Positions 1-6,058 of a stretch of 15,937 bases of DNA are shown here, piece after piece (the stretch's first letter is position 1; each line of letters opens with the position of its first letter). Below the pieces are notes generated by a model, which saw nothing but the letters and a program-made list of their open reading frames with translations, ran no database searches and was not told the origin of the DNA. Source of the DNA: Oscillospiraceae bacterium. Lineage in GTDB: Bacteria > Bacillota > Clostridia > Oscillospirales > Ruminococcaceae. Where the stretch lies: assembly GCA_009776345.1 (NCBI GenBank), contig WRLS01000030.1:1-15937 (forward strand), in the 5' to 3' direction. The translations under genes were made by a program, and so were the position numbers.

Positions 1-117
1 AATACCTTTTTTCGCGTTCAAGCCCTGGAGCTTGGCTCGGCTGAGCGATTGGGCGGATTATAGGGCAAAGCATATGACGTGCGCGATGAAGGGTACGAAG
101 CTATGCGGCTTGTCGGA

Positions 118-184
118 GCGGGGGTTCGGGGTCTCCCCGGCGCGTTTTGGTTACTTTGCCGCGTTGCAAAGTAACTACCCCCGC
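118..184. repeat. Nested palindromic intergenic element (three-way junction)
   Basis: An 8-bp outer stem (GCGGGGGT 118-125 with ACCCCCGC 177-184) encloses two hairpins: CGGGG/CCCCG at 127-139 with loop TCT, and a perfect 10-bp stem GTTACTTTGC/GCAAAGTAAC at 150-175 with a 6-base loop. There is no T-run, so it is not a classic terminator. It looks like a REP-like element. In the first 345 bases I see no convincing gene. The frame open from base 1 ends at TAG 61-63 after 20 codons and could be the tail of an upstream gene, which I cannot confirm. Confidence 0.6.
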
Positions 185-287
185 GGCATGAGCGGATGAG
201 CTGTGCACAGCTACAATGAGTAACAAACATATCGTAGGCACAGATTTTGAACTTCGCACTTCCCGGCAAGCCGAAACTCAAGTTACA

Positions 288-317
288 TTGACTATGCCGC
301 TTTCTTTGTGCTACAAT
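288..317 (+). promoter_or_regulatory. Sigma-A type promoter of the rhomboid-hexokinase operon
   Basis: TTGACT at 288-293 and TACAAT at 312-317 are separated by 18 bases. Transcription would start near 324, leaving a leader of about 22 bases before the TTG start codon at 346. This is the only good promoter upstream of the operon. Confidence 0.55.
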
Positions 318-330
318 ATCTATTGTCACG

Positions 331-340
331 AAAGGAGGGG
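331..340 (+). promoter_or_regulatory. Ribosome binding site that fixes a TTG start
   Basis: AAAGGAGGGG ends 5 bases before TTG at 346. No ATG or GTG in that frame lies at a suitable distance, so the site argues for initiation at TTG. Confidence 0.6.
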
Positions 341-345
341 TCTGC

Positions 346-999
346 TTGGGTCTGCTTCATGCGCTTCAGCGCAGGTTCCGGTGGGGCGTTGAGAATCTGA
401 TGCTCTATATCACAGGCACTATGCTTGCGGTTTTCCTGGCGGACAGGATTGTCGGGATACCTATGATCCGGTGGATTGTCTTCAGCCGCGCCGCGATTTT
501 GCGGGGGGAGGTTTGGCGGCTGGCTTCCTTTATCTTTATCCCGCCGAGCAGCAGCCTGATTTGGATCGTGATCGCGCTGTATTTCTACTATTTCATCGGG
601 CAGTCCATGGAAAGGGAGTGGGGCGCGGATAAATTCACGTTCTACTATTTAATCGGTATTATCGCAAATATTATTGCCGGGCTTATCACCGGCGGCGCGA
701 CAAACCATTATCTTAATTTAAGCCTGTTTTTCGCCTTCGCACAGCTAAACCCCGAAATGCAGATACGCCTGTTTATGGTCATCCCGGTAAAGGTCAAGTG
801 GGTTGCGTGGGTAAACTGGGCGTTCTTCGGGTTCTCGCTTTTTACGGCGCTGCTGGCGCGGGACCTTATATCCGCCGCCGCGATTGTGGTTTCGATCCTG
901 AATTTCCTGCTGTTCTTCGGGCCGGATATGCTTGACGGCATCCGCGCGCGCAAACGCCGCGATAAATACCGAAGTAACTTCGACGATTTTTGGAGATAA
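346..999 (+). CDS. Rhomboid-fold integral membrane protein lacking protease residues
   Basis: A 217-residue membrane protein with about six hydrophobic segments (roughly residues 17-35, 70-87, 99-117, 122-133, 150-168 and 172-190) and a basic C-terminal tail. The GEVWRLASFIF stretch near residue 54, followed by a membrane helix and EREWG, resembles the L1 loop region of rhomboid/derlin proteins. Active rhomboid proteases carry a GxSG serine motif and a late-helix histidine. The corresponding region here reads TGGATNHYLNLS and the last helix has no histidine, so proteolysis is unlikely. Such pseudo-rhomboids usually bind membrane proteins, but the partner here is unknown. The start is TTG with a strong upstream AAAGGAGGGG. 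It is first in an operon with the hexokinase gene, 26 bases away. Family assignment is by pattern recognition. Confidence 0.7.
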   Translation: MGLLHALQRRFRWGVENLMLYITGTMLAVFLADRIVGIPMIRWIVFSRAAILRGEVWRLASFIFIPPSSSLIWIVIALYFYYFIGQSMEREWGADKFTFYYLIGIIANIIAGLITGGATNHYLNLSLFFAFAQLNPEMQIRLFMVIPVKVKWVAWVNWAFFGFSLFTALLARDLISAAAIVVSILNFLLFFGPDMLDGIRARKRRDKYRSNFDDFWR

Positions 1000-1025
1000 T
1001 AAATAATATAGCCGGAGGGATACAA

Positions 1026-2315
1026 ATGAAAATGGCAGATTTTCTAAAAAACCACGGGCTTTGCCTTTCAATGCGGCAGCTTGAGGAAGGCACACAAAAA
1101 TTCCTGGAGGAAATGGGGCGCGGGCTTAGCGGGCAGGGCAGCCTGAAAATGCTGCCGGCTTATATCGACCCGTCCGTCAAGCCGGATTTCTCCAAAAAAG
1201 TTATCGCCATAGACGCGGGCGGGACAAATTTGCGCATCGCGCTGGTCTGCTTGGCAGACCTTGCAAACCCCGCCATCGAATACTTCGAGAATTACCCGAT
1301 GCTCGGTACACAGGGGGTTCTTACGGCGGATGAGTTTTTCAGCCGGCTCGCCGATAAAATCGCGCCCATTGCCGACAAGGCGGAGAATATCGGCTTCTGT
1401 TTTTCTTTCCCGGCGCAGATACTTCCAAACCGCGACGCCAAGATTATCCAGTTTACAAAAGAAGTCAAGATAACCGGGGCGGAGGGAAGGCTCGTCGGTG
1501 AGGGGCTATTGGCAGCGCTAAAGGCGAAGGACCTGCCCTGCAATCAAAGCGTCACGGTGATAAACGACACCGTCGCGGCACTGCTCGGCGGGGTTACGGG
1601 TACGGGCGGGCGCGTTTTCGATGATTTTGCGGGGCTGATTTTAGGCACAGGCACCAACACCTGCTATGTGGAGCAAAACGCGCGCGTAAAAAAAGACCCT
1701 GCCCTTGCCGGGACCACCGGCAAAACCTTGGTCAATTTGGAATCCGGCGGCTACTCAGGGGCGCCGCGCGGCGATATAGACATAGCTTTCGACAATACGC
1801 TTGAGGCCCCCGGCGAGCAAATGTTTGAGAAGATGATCTCCGGCGCGTATCAAGGCCCCTTAATGCTGTGCTTATTGAAGGCCGCCGCAAAGGAGGGCTG
1901 CTTTTCCGCAAACCTCGCCGAAAAAATCGCGGGGATGAGCGCAATTAGCGGCAAGGAAATTGACCGCTTTGCCGATTTCCCATACGGGGACAACACGCTT
2001 GCCGCGTACATAGGCGGCGATGAAAACGACAGGGAAGCGGTATACACGCTCATAGACGCTTTTTATGACCGCGTGGCTGTCCTAATAACAATGAACATCG
2101 CCGCATTGCTGATACGCATGGGCGCGGGCAAAAACCCATGGAAGCCCGTGTGTGTCTGCGCTGAAGGCACTACGTTTTATATGGCAAAGCTCTTCCGCCC
2201 AAAGCTCGATTATTATATGCGTACCTATGTACGGGATAAGCTGGGGCTGTACTGCGAGTTTGTCAAGGTGGACAACAGCACGATTTTCGGCACGGCCGCC
2301 GCGGGGCTGCTGTAG
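1026..2315 (+). CDS. Hexokinase, eukaryote-type family (not ROK)
   Basis: A predicted 429-residue cytosolic kinase that phosphorylates glucose or a related hexose with ATP at the entry of glycolysis. Visible family motifs, in order: phosphate-1 loop AIDAGGTNLR (61-70), sugar-binding FSFP (126-129) followed by QFTKEVK, an ATP/sugar-site NDTVA with the presumed catalytic Asp181, the GTGTN adenosine/phosphate motif (207-211) and ESGGYSG (239-245). Late on, EGTTFYMAKLFRPKL matches the C-terminal nucleotide-binding part. Length and motif order fit the hexokinase family common in eukaryotes and patchy in bacteria; ROK glucokinases are about 300-320 residues and have a zinc-binding cysteine motif, which is absent. 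The ATG at 1026 has GGAGGG 6 bases upstream. An in-frame TTG at 990 overlaps the previous gene and lacks a ribosome site. Confidence 0.85.
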   Translation: MKMADFLKNHGLCLSMRQLEEGTQKFLEEMGRGLSGQGSLKMLPAYIDPSVKPDFSKKVIAIDAGGTNLRIALVCLADLANPAIEYFENYPMLGTQGVLTADEFFSRLADKIAPIADKAENIGFCFSFPAQILPNRDAKIIQFTKEVKITGAEGRLVGEGLLAALKAKDLPCNQSVTVINDTVAALLGGVTGTGGRVFDDFAGLILGTGTNTCYVEQNARVKKDPALAGTTGKTLVNLESGGYSGAPRGDIDIAFDNTLEAPGEQMFEKMISGAYQGPLMLCLLKAAAKEGCFSANLAEKIAGMSAISGKEIDRFADFPYGDNTLAAYIGGDENDREAVYTLIDAFYDRVAVLITMNIAALLIRMGAGKNPWKPVCVCAEGTTFYMAKLFRPKLDYYMRTYVRDKLGLYCEFVKVDNSTIFGTAAAGLL

Positions 2316-2344
2316 AATTGGTATGAAAGCCGGGAGGTGTTTTT

Positions 2345-2563
2345 GTGTCTGTGAAGGAACAGCTGATAAGTGATATTGACCTGCTTCCCGAGCATACGCT
2401 GCAAGCGATCAGTATTATTATTAAGGAAATTATTTCGATAAATTCAAAAACAGGGGCATCGCCGCGCCCGGTTTTTGGATCCGGCAAGGGCTTAATGCGG
2501 ATTTCAGACGATTTTGATGCGCCTCTTGAGGAATTGAAGGAGTATATGGAATTAAAAGTATGA
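2345..2563 (+). CDS. DUF2281/VapB-like small antitoxin, apparently orphan
   Basis: A 72-residue acidic protein. The C-terminal part, FGSGKGLMRISDDFDAPLEEL followed by KEYM, matches the hallmark of DUF2281-type antitoxins, whose C-terminus threads into a PIN-domain (VapC) toxin. The start is GTG with GGGAGGTG ending 5 bases upstream, 29 bases after the hexokinase stop, so it probably shares that transcript. An ATG overlaps the stop (ATGA, 2560-2563) exactly where a toxin gene would begin. The frame from it reads M-I-Y-L, as PIN toxins often start, but then has no PIN features and runs antisense into the next gene. The toxin is therefore missing or truncated. The small size leaves some doubt over the family. 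Confidence 0.65.
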   Translation: MSVKEQLISDIDLLPEHTLQAISIIIKEIISINSKTGASPRPVFGSGKGLMRISDDFDAPLEELKEYMELKV

Positions 2564-2571
2564 TATATCTT

Positions 2572-2620
2572 GGGTTTGGTAAATATTATAAGTCAAGCGA
2601 CGTATGTCTCCGCCAAACCC
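2572..2620. terminator. Weak inverted repeat between convergent genes
   Basis: GGGTTTGG (2572-2579) pairs with CCAAACCC (2613-2620) across a 33-base loop, between the antitoxin gene and the convergent GGDEF-EAL gene. There is no clear T-run on either strand. It may end transcription from both sides or be a scar of the lost toxin gene. Confidence 0.3.
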
Positions 2621-2622
2621 CT

Positions 2623-4263
2623 TTACAGCATATAATCCCCTTGGTTGAAATCCCGCTCCGAGGCAATTACCGTGCCGCCTGAGAGGACAACGGTCCCGCC
2701 GCCTTCGTCGATCATGCGGGCAAAATCATCGCCCTGCACGGCGCGCCCGGATTGATAGCCCTCCATCAGCACGGCCCCGAGGGACTGCGCGGCCTTGAGC
2801 TGGTCCAGGCTGTTGATGCCCTCGAAGATCGTAAGCGCGCCGTTCCTGCCCGCCGCTTCTATTATTTTGCGTATGGTTTCGCCCTTTTCGGGAAGCTTTT
2901 GGATATCCTTTGTAAAATTCCTGCGGCATTTTACAAACTCTGCCGGTATCTCATCCAGGAAATCAAAGCTTCCAAGCCCCGCGTCCACCCCGCCGACAGC
3001 AAGGCGGATACCTGCCTCCTTCAGCTTATTCACCTGTGCCATCGCGGCGTTTTGATCCACGCGCAGGGTGGCGGCGTCTATGACAGCTATAATTGTCTTG
3101 GGCTCAAGCTGAAATTCCGAGGCGCATCTCAGAAAGAATTCGTCCAGGTTGGATTTGAAGAAATCTGTTTCGGGTATGTTTACACAGACCGGCTGCTGTT
3201 CCTTTCCCGCCTTGCGCCAGCGGTTCATAAAGCGGCAAACCTGATAAATTACCTTTATATTGTTTGTGGGGATAAAGCCGTTTTCCGACGACACGGTTTC
3301 GCCCAGAACCTCCTGGCAGGTCCAGCGCGCCAGCGCGTTCGCGCCCCAAAGCATCCCGCGGACAACATCGGTCATCGGCTGGAAATAGATAATAAAGTCG
3401 TCCCCGTATTGGTTTTCGTTAAAATCGTCGGTGGCTGATTCCCCGAACAGGAAGGTGGAAACCATCGTTTCGTTGAATACGCCGAAATTCTCGGAGCGCG
3501 ACATTTTAAGGCAGTGGCGGGCGATGTTTGCTTTTTTCAGCAAAACGTCCATATTGTAGGCGCGCTGCCCCATATTCGGGAGGGCCTCGGCAATCCCGAT
3601 GCAAAAACGCACGGAGCTTTTTACGCCGATATCGTTTTTTATGTCCTCGCTGAACCGGCGCATTTCTTCGGCGTAGGCATCGTAGGACGGTTCACTGCTT
3701 ATCGGGAACAGTACCGCGAAATGGTCCGCGGATATCCGGGTGATCATTGATTCTTCGGGGAAAATGGTTTGGCAGCGCCCGGCAAGATGCGTCAGGACGT
3801 AATCCCCCAGTGAATGGCCCTTTACGCTGTTGATAAACCTAAAGCGGTCGATGTCGAAGTAGGCCACGGCACAGCCCTCCCCCCGCACATATGCCCCCGC
3901 AAGGAATTTGTTGCATTGGCTGACGAACGCGCGCCCGCTGAGCAGGTTTGTGAGCCTGTCGTAAACGGCGTCTTCTTCATACATGGAGCGGACAGGCTCG
4001 TCCGCGCCGCTTTCTTGGCTTAAGGCTTCTTCGGGGCCGGGCCTGTTGTCTGTGTTTTGGAAGTATTCAACAAGGTCTACAAGCTCCGGTTCGCCTTCGC
4101 CCGGCTCGCCTTCGCCGTCCCCGCCCGAGGCAAGGCCGTCCTCGAATTCCTTGGCGGTGCTGTCCACCGACACTTTTTCTATGCGCAGAAATTTAAGGGA
4201 GTACGCGGCAAATACCGCGACCCCAATAAGAAGTATGATCAGTATGGTGATTATAACAATCAT
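2623..4263 (-). CDS. Membrane-anchored GGDEF-EAL protein with both active sites degenerate
   Basis: A 546-residue protein with one N-terminal membrane helix (about 2-24), an acidic low-complexity linker rich in Glu/Gly (40-95), a GGDEF-fold domain (about 98-265) and an EAL-fold domain (about 288-520). YFDIDRFRFIN (135-145) and HSLGDYVL are typical diguanylate cyclase surroundings, but the signature is SADHF (178-182) instead of GGDEF. In the EAL domain the signature is ANAL (308-311), the DDFG loop reads GGVDAG (424-429), and the ExTE position reads IDAAT (395-399); E481 of the late EGI motif remains. Synthesis and hydrolysis of c-di-GMP are therefore both unlikely, and the protein is more likely a c-di-GMP-independent scaffold or a sensor. 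The ATG at 4263 follows GACGAGGAAC. It is transcribed alone. Confidence 0.88.
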   Translation of the reverse strand: MIVIITILIILLIGVAVFAAYSLKFLRIEKVSVDSTAKEFEDGLASGGDGEGEPGEGEPELVDLVEYFQNTDNRPGPEEALSQESGADEPVRSMYEEDAVYDRLTNLLSGRAFVSQCNKFLAGAYVRGEGCAVAYFDIDRFRFINSVKGHSLGDYVLTHLAGRCQTIFPEESMITRISADHFAVLFPISSEPSYDAYAEEMRRFSEDIKNDIGVKSSVRFCIGIAEALPNMGQRAYNMDVLLKKANIARHCLKMSRSENFGVFNETMVSTFLFGESATDDFNENQYGDDFIIYFQPMTDVVRGMLWGANALARWTCQEVLGETVSSENGFIPTNNIKVIYQVCRFMNRWRKAGKEQQPVCVNIPETDFFKSNLDEFFLRCASEFQLEPKTIIAVIDAATLRVDQNAAMAQVNKLKEAGIRLAVGGVDAGLGSFDFLDEIPAEFVKCRRNFTKDIQKLPEKGETIRKIIEAAGRNGALTIFEGINSLDQLKAAQSLGAVLMEGYQSGRAVQGDDFARMIDEGGGTVVLSGGTVIASERDFNQGDYML

Positions 4264-4336
4264 GTTCCTCGTCCCCCATTAACGGTATTACAACAAATAA
4301 TACACATTCGCGCTTAGAAGTGGAACGGCTATATGA

Positions 4337-4416
4337 TATAATTATAACAGATTGTGCGGGAGATTACAAGGAGGGTGTGCGGCTTGCTGCTTGACATTGG
4401 TGCGGAAATAAAATAA
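4337..4416 (+). other. Possible leader peptide or truncated gene start
   Basis: TATAAT (4337-4342) is followed by AAGGAGG (4368-4374) and, 9 bases on, a TTG (4384) opening a 10-codon frame reading MLLDIGAEIK that stops at TAA 4414-4416. The ribosome site is strong for such a short frame. It may be the remnant of a truncated gene, or a leader peptide upstream of the small hydrophobic peptide. No good -35 box accompanies TATAAT. Confidence 0.25.
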
Positions 4417-4419
4417 ACT
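4391..4419 (+). promoter_or_regulatory. Candidate promoter of the small peptide mRNA
   Basis: A perfect -35 TTGACA (4391-4396) is followed after 17 bases by TAAACT (4414-4419), which matches the -10 consensus at four of six positions. Transcription would start near 4426. The left arm of the 4412-4457 inverted repeat would then lie outside the transcript and the right arm inside it. Confidence 0.4.
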
Positions 4420-4457
4420 GTCCTTAACGGCATTAAGCCGTCAGAGGACAGTTTATT
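4412..4457 (-). terminator. Strong hairpin, terminator-like on the minus strand
   Basis: A perfect 13-bp stem (AATAAACTGTCCT 4412-4424 with AGGACAGTTTATT 4445-4457) contains an inner ACGGC/GCCGT hairpin (4427-4441). Read on the minus strand the hairpin is followed by T-rich sequence (TTTATTTTATTT, counting the end of the stem), so it should stop a minus-strand RNA crossing the peptide gene. On the plus strand there is no T-run after it. Confidence 0.5.
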
Positions 4458-4475
4458 GCGGAGCGGTTTGTCACT

Positions 4476-4493
4476 CCCCCTAAAGAAAGGGGG
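4476..4493 (+). promoter_or_regulatory. Hairpin sequestering the ribosome binding site
   Basis: CCCCC at 4476-4480 can pair with GGGGG at 4489-4493 across the 8-base loop TAAAGAAA. The GGGGG is part of the Shine-Dalgarno AAAGGGGGTG of the 27-residue peptide, so translation would be low unless the hairpin opens. Sequestered ribosome sites are common in type I toxin mRNAs. Confidence 0.45.
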
Positions 4494-4500
4494 TGAGCAT

Positions 4501-4584
4501 ATGTGGAGATGCGTTTTAAGGTACATATTTATGGCGCTTTTAGCTGTTTTTATGATACTCGCAATGTCCATAGAAGCACGATAA
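4501..4584 (+). CDS. 27-residue hydrophobic peptide, type I toxin-like
   Basis: ATG at 4501 opens a 27-codon frame ending TAA at 4582-4584. The peptide begins MWRCVLRYIF and ends ILAMSIEAR: a basic N-terminus, one membrane-length hydrophobic stretch (about residues 8-22) and a short charged tail. AAAGGGGGTG lies 7 bases upstream and is itself in a hairpin. The gene sits alone in a structured RNA between a minus-strand terminator (4412-4457) and a plus-strand terminator (4629-4668). AGGACAGT (4445-4452) is complementary to ACTGTCCT (4648-4655), allowing a 5'-to-3' foldback. These are general features of type I toxin-antitoxin loci. I do not recognise a specific family, and an ordinary small membrane protein is possible. 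Confidence 0.5.
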   Translation: MWRCVLRYIFMALLAVFMILAMSIEAR

Positions 4585-4612
4585 CCGCCCCCTGCCAAGG
4601 CTAACGGTTATC
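4580..4612. other. Hairpin over the peptide stop codon
   Basis: GATAACCG (4580-4587) pairs with CGGTTATC (4605-4612) over a 17-base loop. The left arm contains the stop codon of the 27-residue peptide. It is probably part of the folded 3' region of the mRNA. Confidence 0.4.
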
Positions 4613-4628
4613 ATCATACCTTAATCAT

Positions 4629-4668
4629 GGACAAGCCGCTTTGCGGCACTGTCCTCTCTTTTATTTTA
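4629..4668 (+). terminator. Rho-independent terminator of the peptide mRNA
   Basis: GGACA (4629-4633) pairs with TGTCC (4650-4654) and GCCGC (4635-4639) with GCGGC (4643-4647) around a TTT loop, with a small internal bulge. The hairpin is followed by TCTCTTTTATTTTA (4655-4668). It ends the unit of about 240 bases that begins near 4426. Confidence 0.65.
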
Positions 4669-4706
4669 CATAAATATCGCCCGGGTGTCAAGGGGGTTAT
4701 TTAATT

Positions 4707-5306
4707 ATGACAGGCGACGCATTTACAGCCGGGACAAGGCCCGGCAGCCCTGTGGAGCATACCCAAATAAAAATACTGACTGTCTATACGCTGGCATCAT
4801 CGGAAACGCCGGTCCCTTTTGATGTGCTTCATGAGGCGCTGAGGGAGCATGAGCTTGTCAATTATTTCGCGCTGGTTGAAGCTTTGGACCAACTCTGCGA
4901 AAGCGGCCATCTGGAAGCGAAGGATACAGGGGAAGGCGCGCAAAGCTTCTGTGTAACGCAGTTGGGGAAACGCCTGGTCGAGGAGCTTTCTACATCGCTT
5001 CCCCCAGCTCTGCGGGAAAGGGCGTCGTCCGCGCTGGGGCGTATTATGAAGAGGAGGCGCAGGCTCAGTGAAGTGCGGATTACCGAAACAAAACGCGATG
5101 ATGGCTATGACCTGGAGCTTGCGGTGCCGGATATGGGCGGCGAGCTGGTTTCGGTCCGCCTGTTTGTCCCCACCGAACGGGAATGCGCGCGGATACGCCG
5201 CAGGTTCCTAAACGACCCCGTGTATCTTTATAGCTGCATTTTAGCGCTGCTGACGGGGGATATCGGCGAGCTTGGCACCGCGCGGGAAAAAGAAGAGCTT
5301 TTCTGA
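4707..5306 (+). CDS. DUF4364 family winged-helix protein
   Basis: A 199-residue protein. The N-terminal half (about 20-100) has a winged-helix pattern: a helix with KILTVYTL, a PVPFDVLHEAL segment, the conserved NYFALVEALDQLCESGHLE block, and a wing ending in FCVTQLGKRLVEEL. A basic segment (about 110-122, MKRRRRL) links to a beta-rich C-terminal half. This is the arrangement of DUF4364, a Clostridia/Firmicutes family of putative transcription regulators of unknown target. The ATG at 4707 follows AAGGGGG with about 11 bases of spacing, a loose ribosome site. The next gene starts 18 bases after its stop, so the two are probably cotranscribed. A few N-terminal residues (about 16) precede the domain. 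Confidence 0.75.
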   Translation: MTGDAFTAGTRPGSPVEHTQIKILTVYTLASSETPVPFDVLHEALREHELVNYFALVEALDQLCESGHLEAKDTGEGAQSFCVTQLGKRLVEELSTSLPPALRERASSALGRIMKRRRRLSEVRITETKRDDGYDLELAVPDMGGELVSVRLFVPTERECARIRRRFLNDPVYLYSCILALLTGDIGELGTAREKEELF

Positions 5307-5324
5307 CCGGGAGGATAAAACGCA

Positions 5325-5984
5325 ATGGTCATAAACAACCATATTATAAAGCATTATTTAAGAAATGTGCTGTTCATAAATGGGACTGCATATGCGGGAA
5401 AATCGACAATGGTAAAAATGCTTGCGGATGAGTACGGGTTAATCCATTGCGGTGAAAATTATGAGTGCGTCCCGGGCGGCATTGCCACGCCGGAAAGATA
5501 CCCGAATCTAAGCTATTTTCAAACCATGAAGGATTGGCAGGAGTTTGTAAGCAGAACGCCGGAGCAGTACGGTAATTGGATTCAAGGAAGCACAAGGGAA
5601 GTGGTTGAGTTTGAGGTAACATATCTTATGTGTATATCTCAGAAGCAGAAGGTTATCGTTGACACGAATATCCCCGCTGATGTGCTGCGTGAGATTGCGG
5701 ATTACAGCCAAGTAGCCGTAATGTTAGCCCCGCCGTCCATGTCTGTTGAGCATTTCTTTAACCGCGATGATGACAAGCCGTTTTTTTTAGAGCAAATAAG
5801 CAAATTGGACGACCCGCAGTGGGGAATGGCGAACTTTCGCGCAATATTGGAAAAAATCAACAGTCAAGAGCGGTATGATGAATGGCCGGGAAGCGGATTT
5901 TTCACATTGATCCGCAAGGATGCCGAAACCGATACACGGGCGGAAACAATGGAAGCCCTTGCAAAGCATTTTAAGTTGGCGTGA
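5325..5984 (+). CDS. P-loop kinase-like ATP-binding protein, function unknown
   Basis: A 219-residue protein with a Walker A loop GTAYAGKST (20-28) at the end of the first beta strand (NVLFING) and a possible Walker B strand VIVDTN (110-115). The small size, the early P-loop and the IRKD segment near the C-terminus suggest a nucleoside- or small-molecule-kinase fold rather than an AAA+ ATPase. I cannot name the substrate. The ATG at 5325 has GGGAGGA about 10 bases upstream and lies 18 bases after the DUF4364 gene, so both may be transcribed together. The stop at 5982-5984 is followed within 20 bases by a strong hairpin shared with the convergent proS. Confidence 0.6.
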   Translation: MVINNHIIKHYLRNVLFINGTAYAGKSTMVKMLADEYGLIHCGENYECVPGGIATPERYPNLSYFQTMKDWQEFVSRTPEQYGNWIQGSTREVVEFEVTYLMCISQKQKVIVDTNIPADVLREIADYSQVAVMLAPPSMSVEHFFNRDDDKPFFLEQISKLDDPQWGMANFRAILEKINSQERYDEWPGSGFFTLIRKDAETDTRAETMEALAKHFKLA

Positions 5985-6000
5985 GGTTTTAGGGGTGAGG

Positions 6001-6042
6001 ATTAGTAAAGGGAAGAAGCGGTGAGCTTCTTCCCTTACTAAT
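6001..6042. terminator. Bidirectional hairpin between convergent genes; also a member of the dispersed repeat family
   Basis: An 18-bp stem with one bulged A (6001-6019 with 6025-6042, loop GGTGA) separates the P-loop gene and the convergent proS. The arm GCTTCTTCCCTTACTAAT recurs exactly at 15779-15796, and the AAGGGAAGAAG motif recurs at several other junctions. It has no T-run, so termination is inferred from position and stem strength. Confidence 0.5.
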
Positions 6043-6058
6043 CTCTAATCTCTAACTA

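Noticed and set aside
18..329. A 103-codon minus-strand frame at the left edge
   Set aside because: It is a translation of the nested palindrome and flanks, has no domain or ribosome site, and its sequence is Ser/Arg/Pro-rich as expected of a repeat-derived frame.
2752..3438. A 228-codon plus-strand frame antisense to the GGDEF-EAL gene
   Set aside because: It lies wholly inside a clear coding gene on the other strand and has no family similarity or ribosome site.
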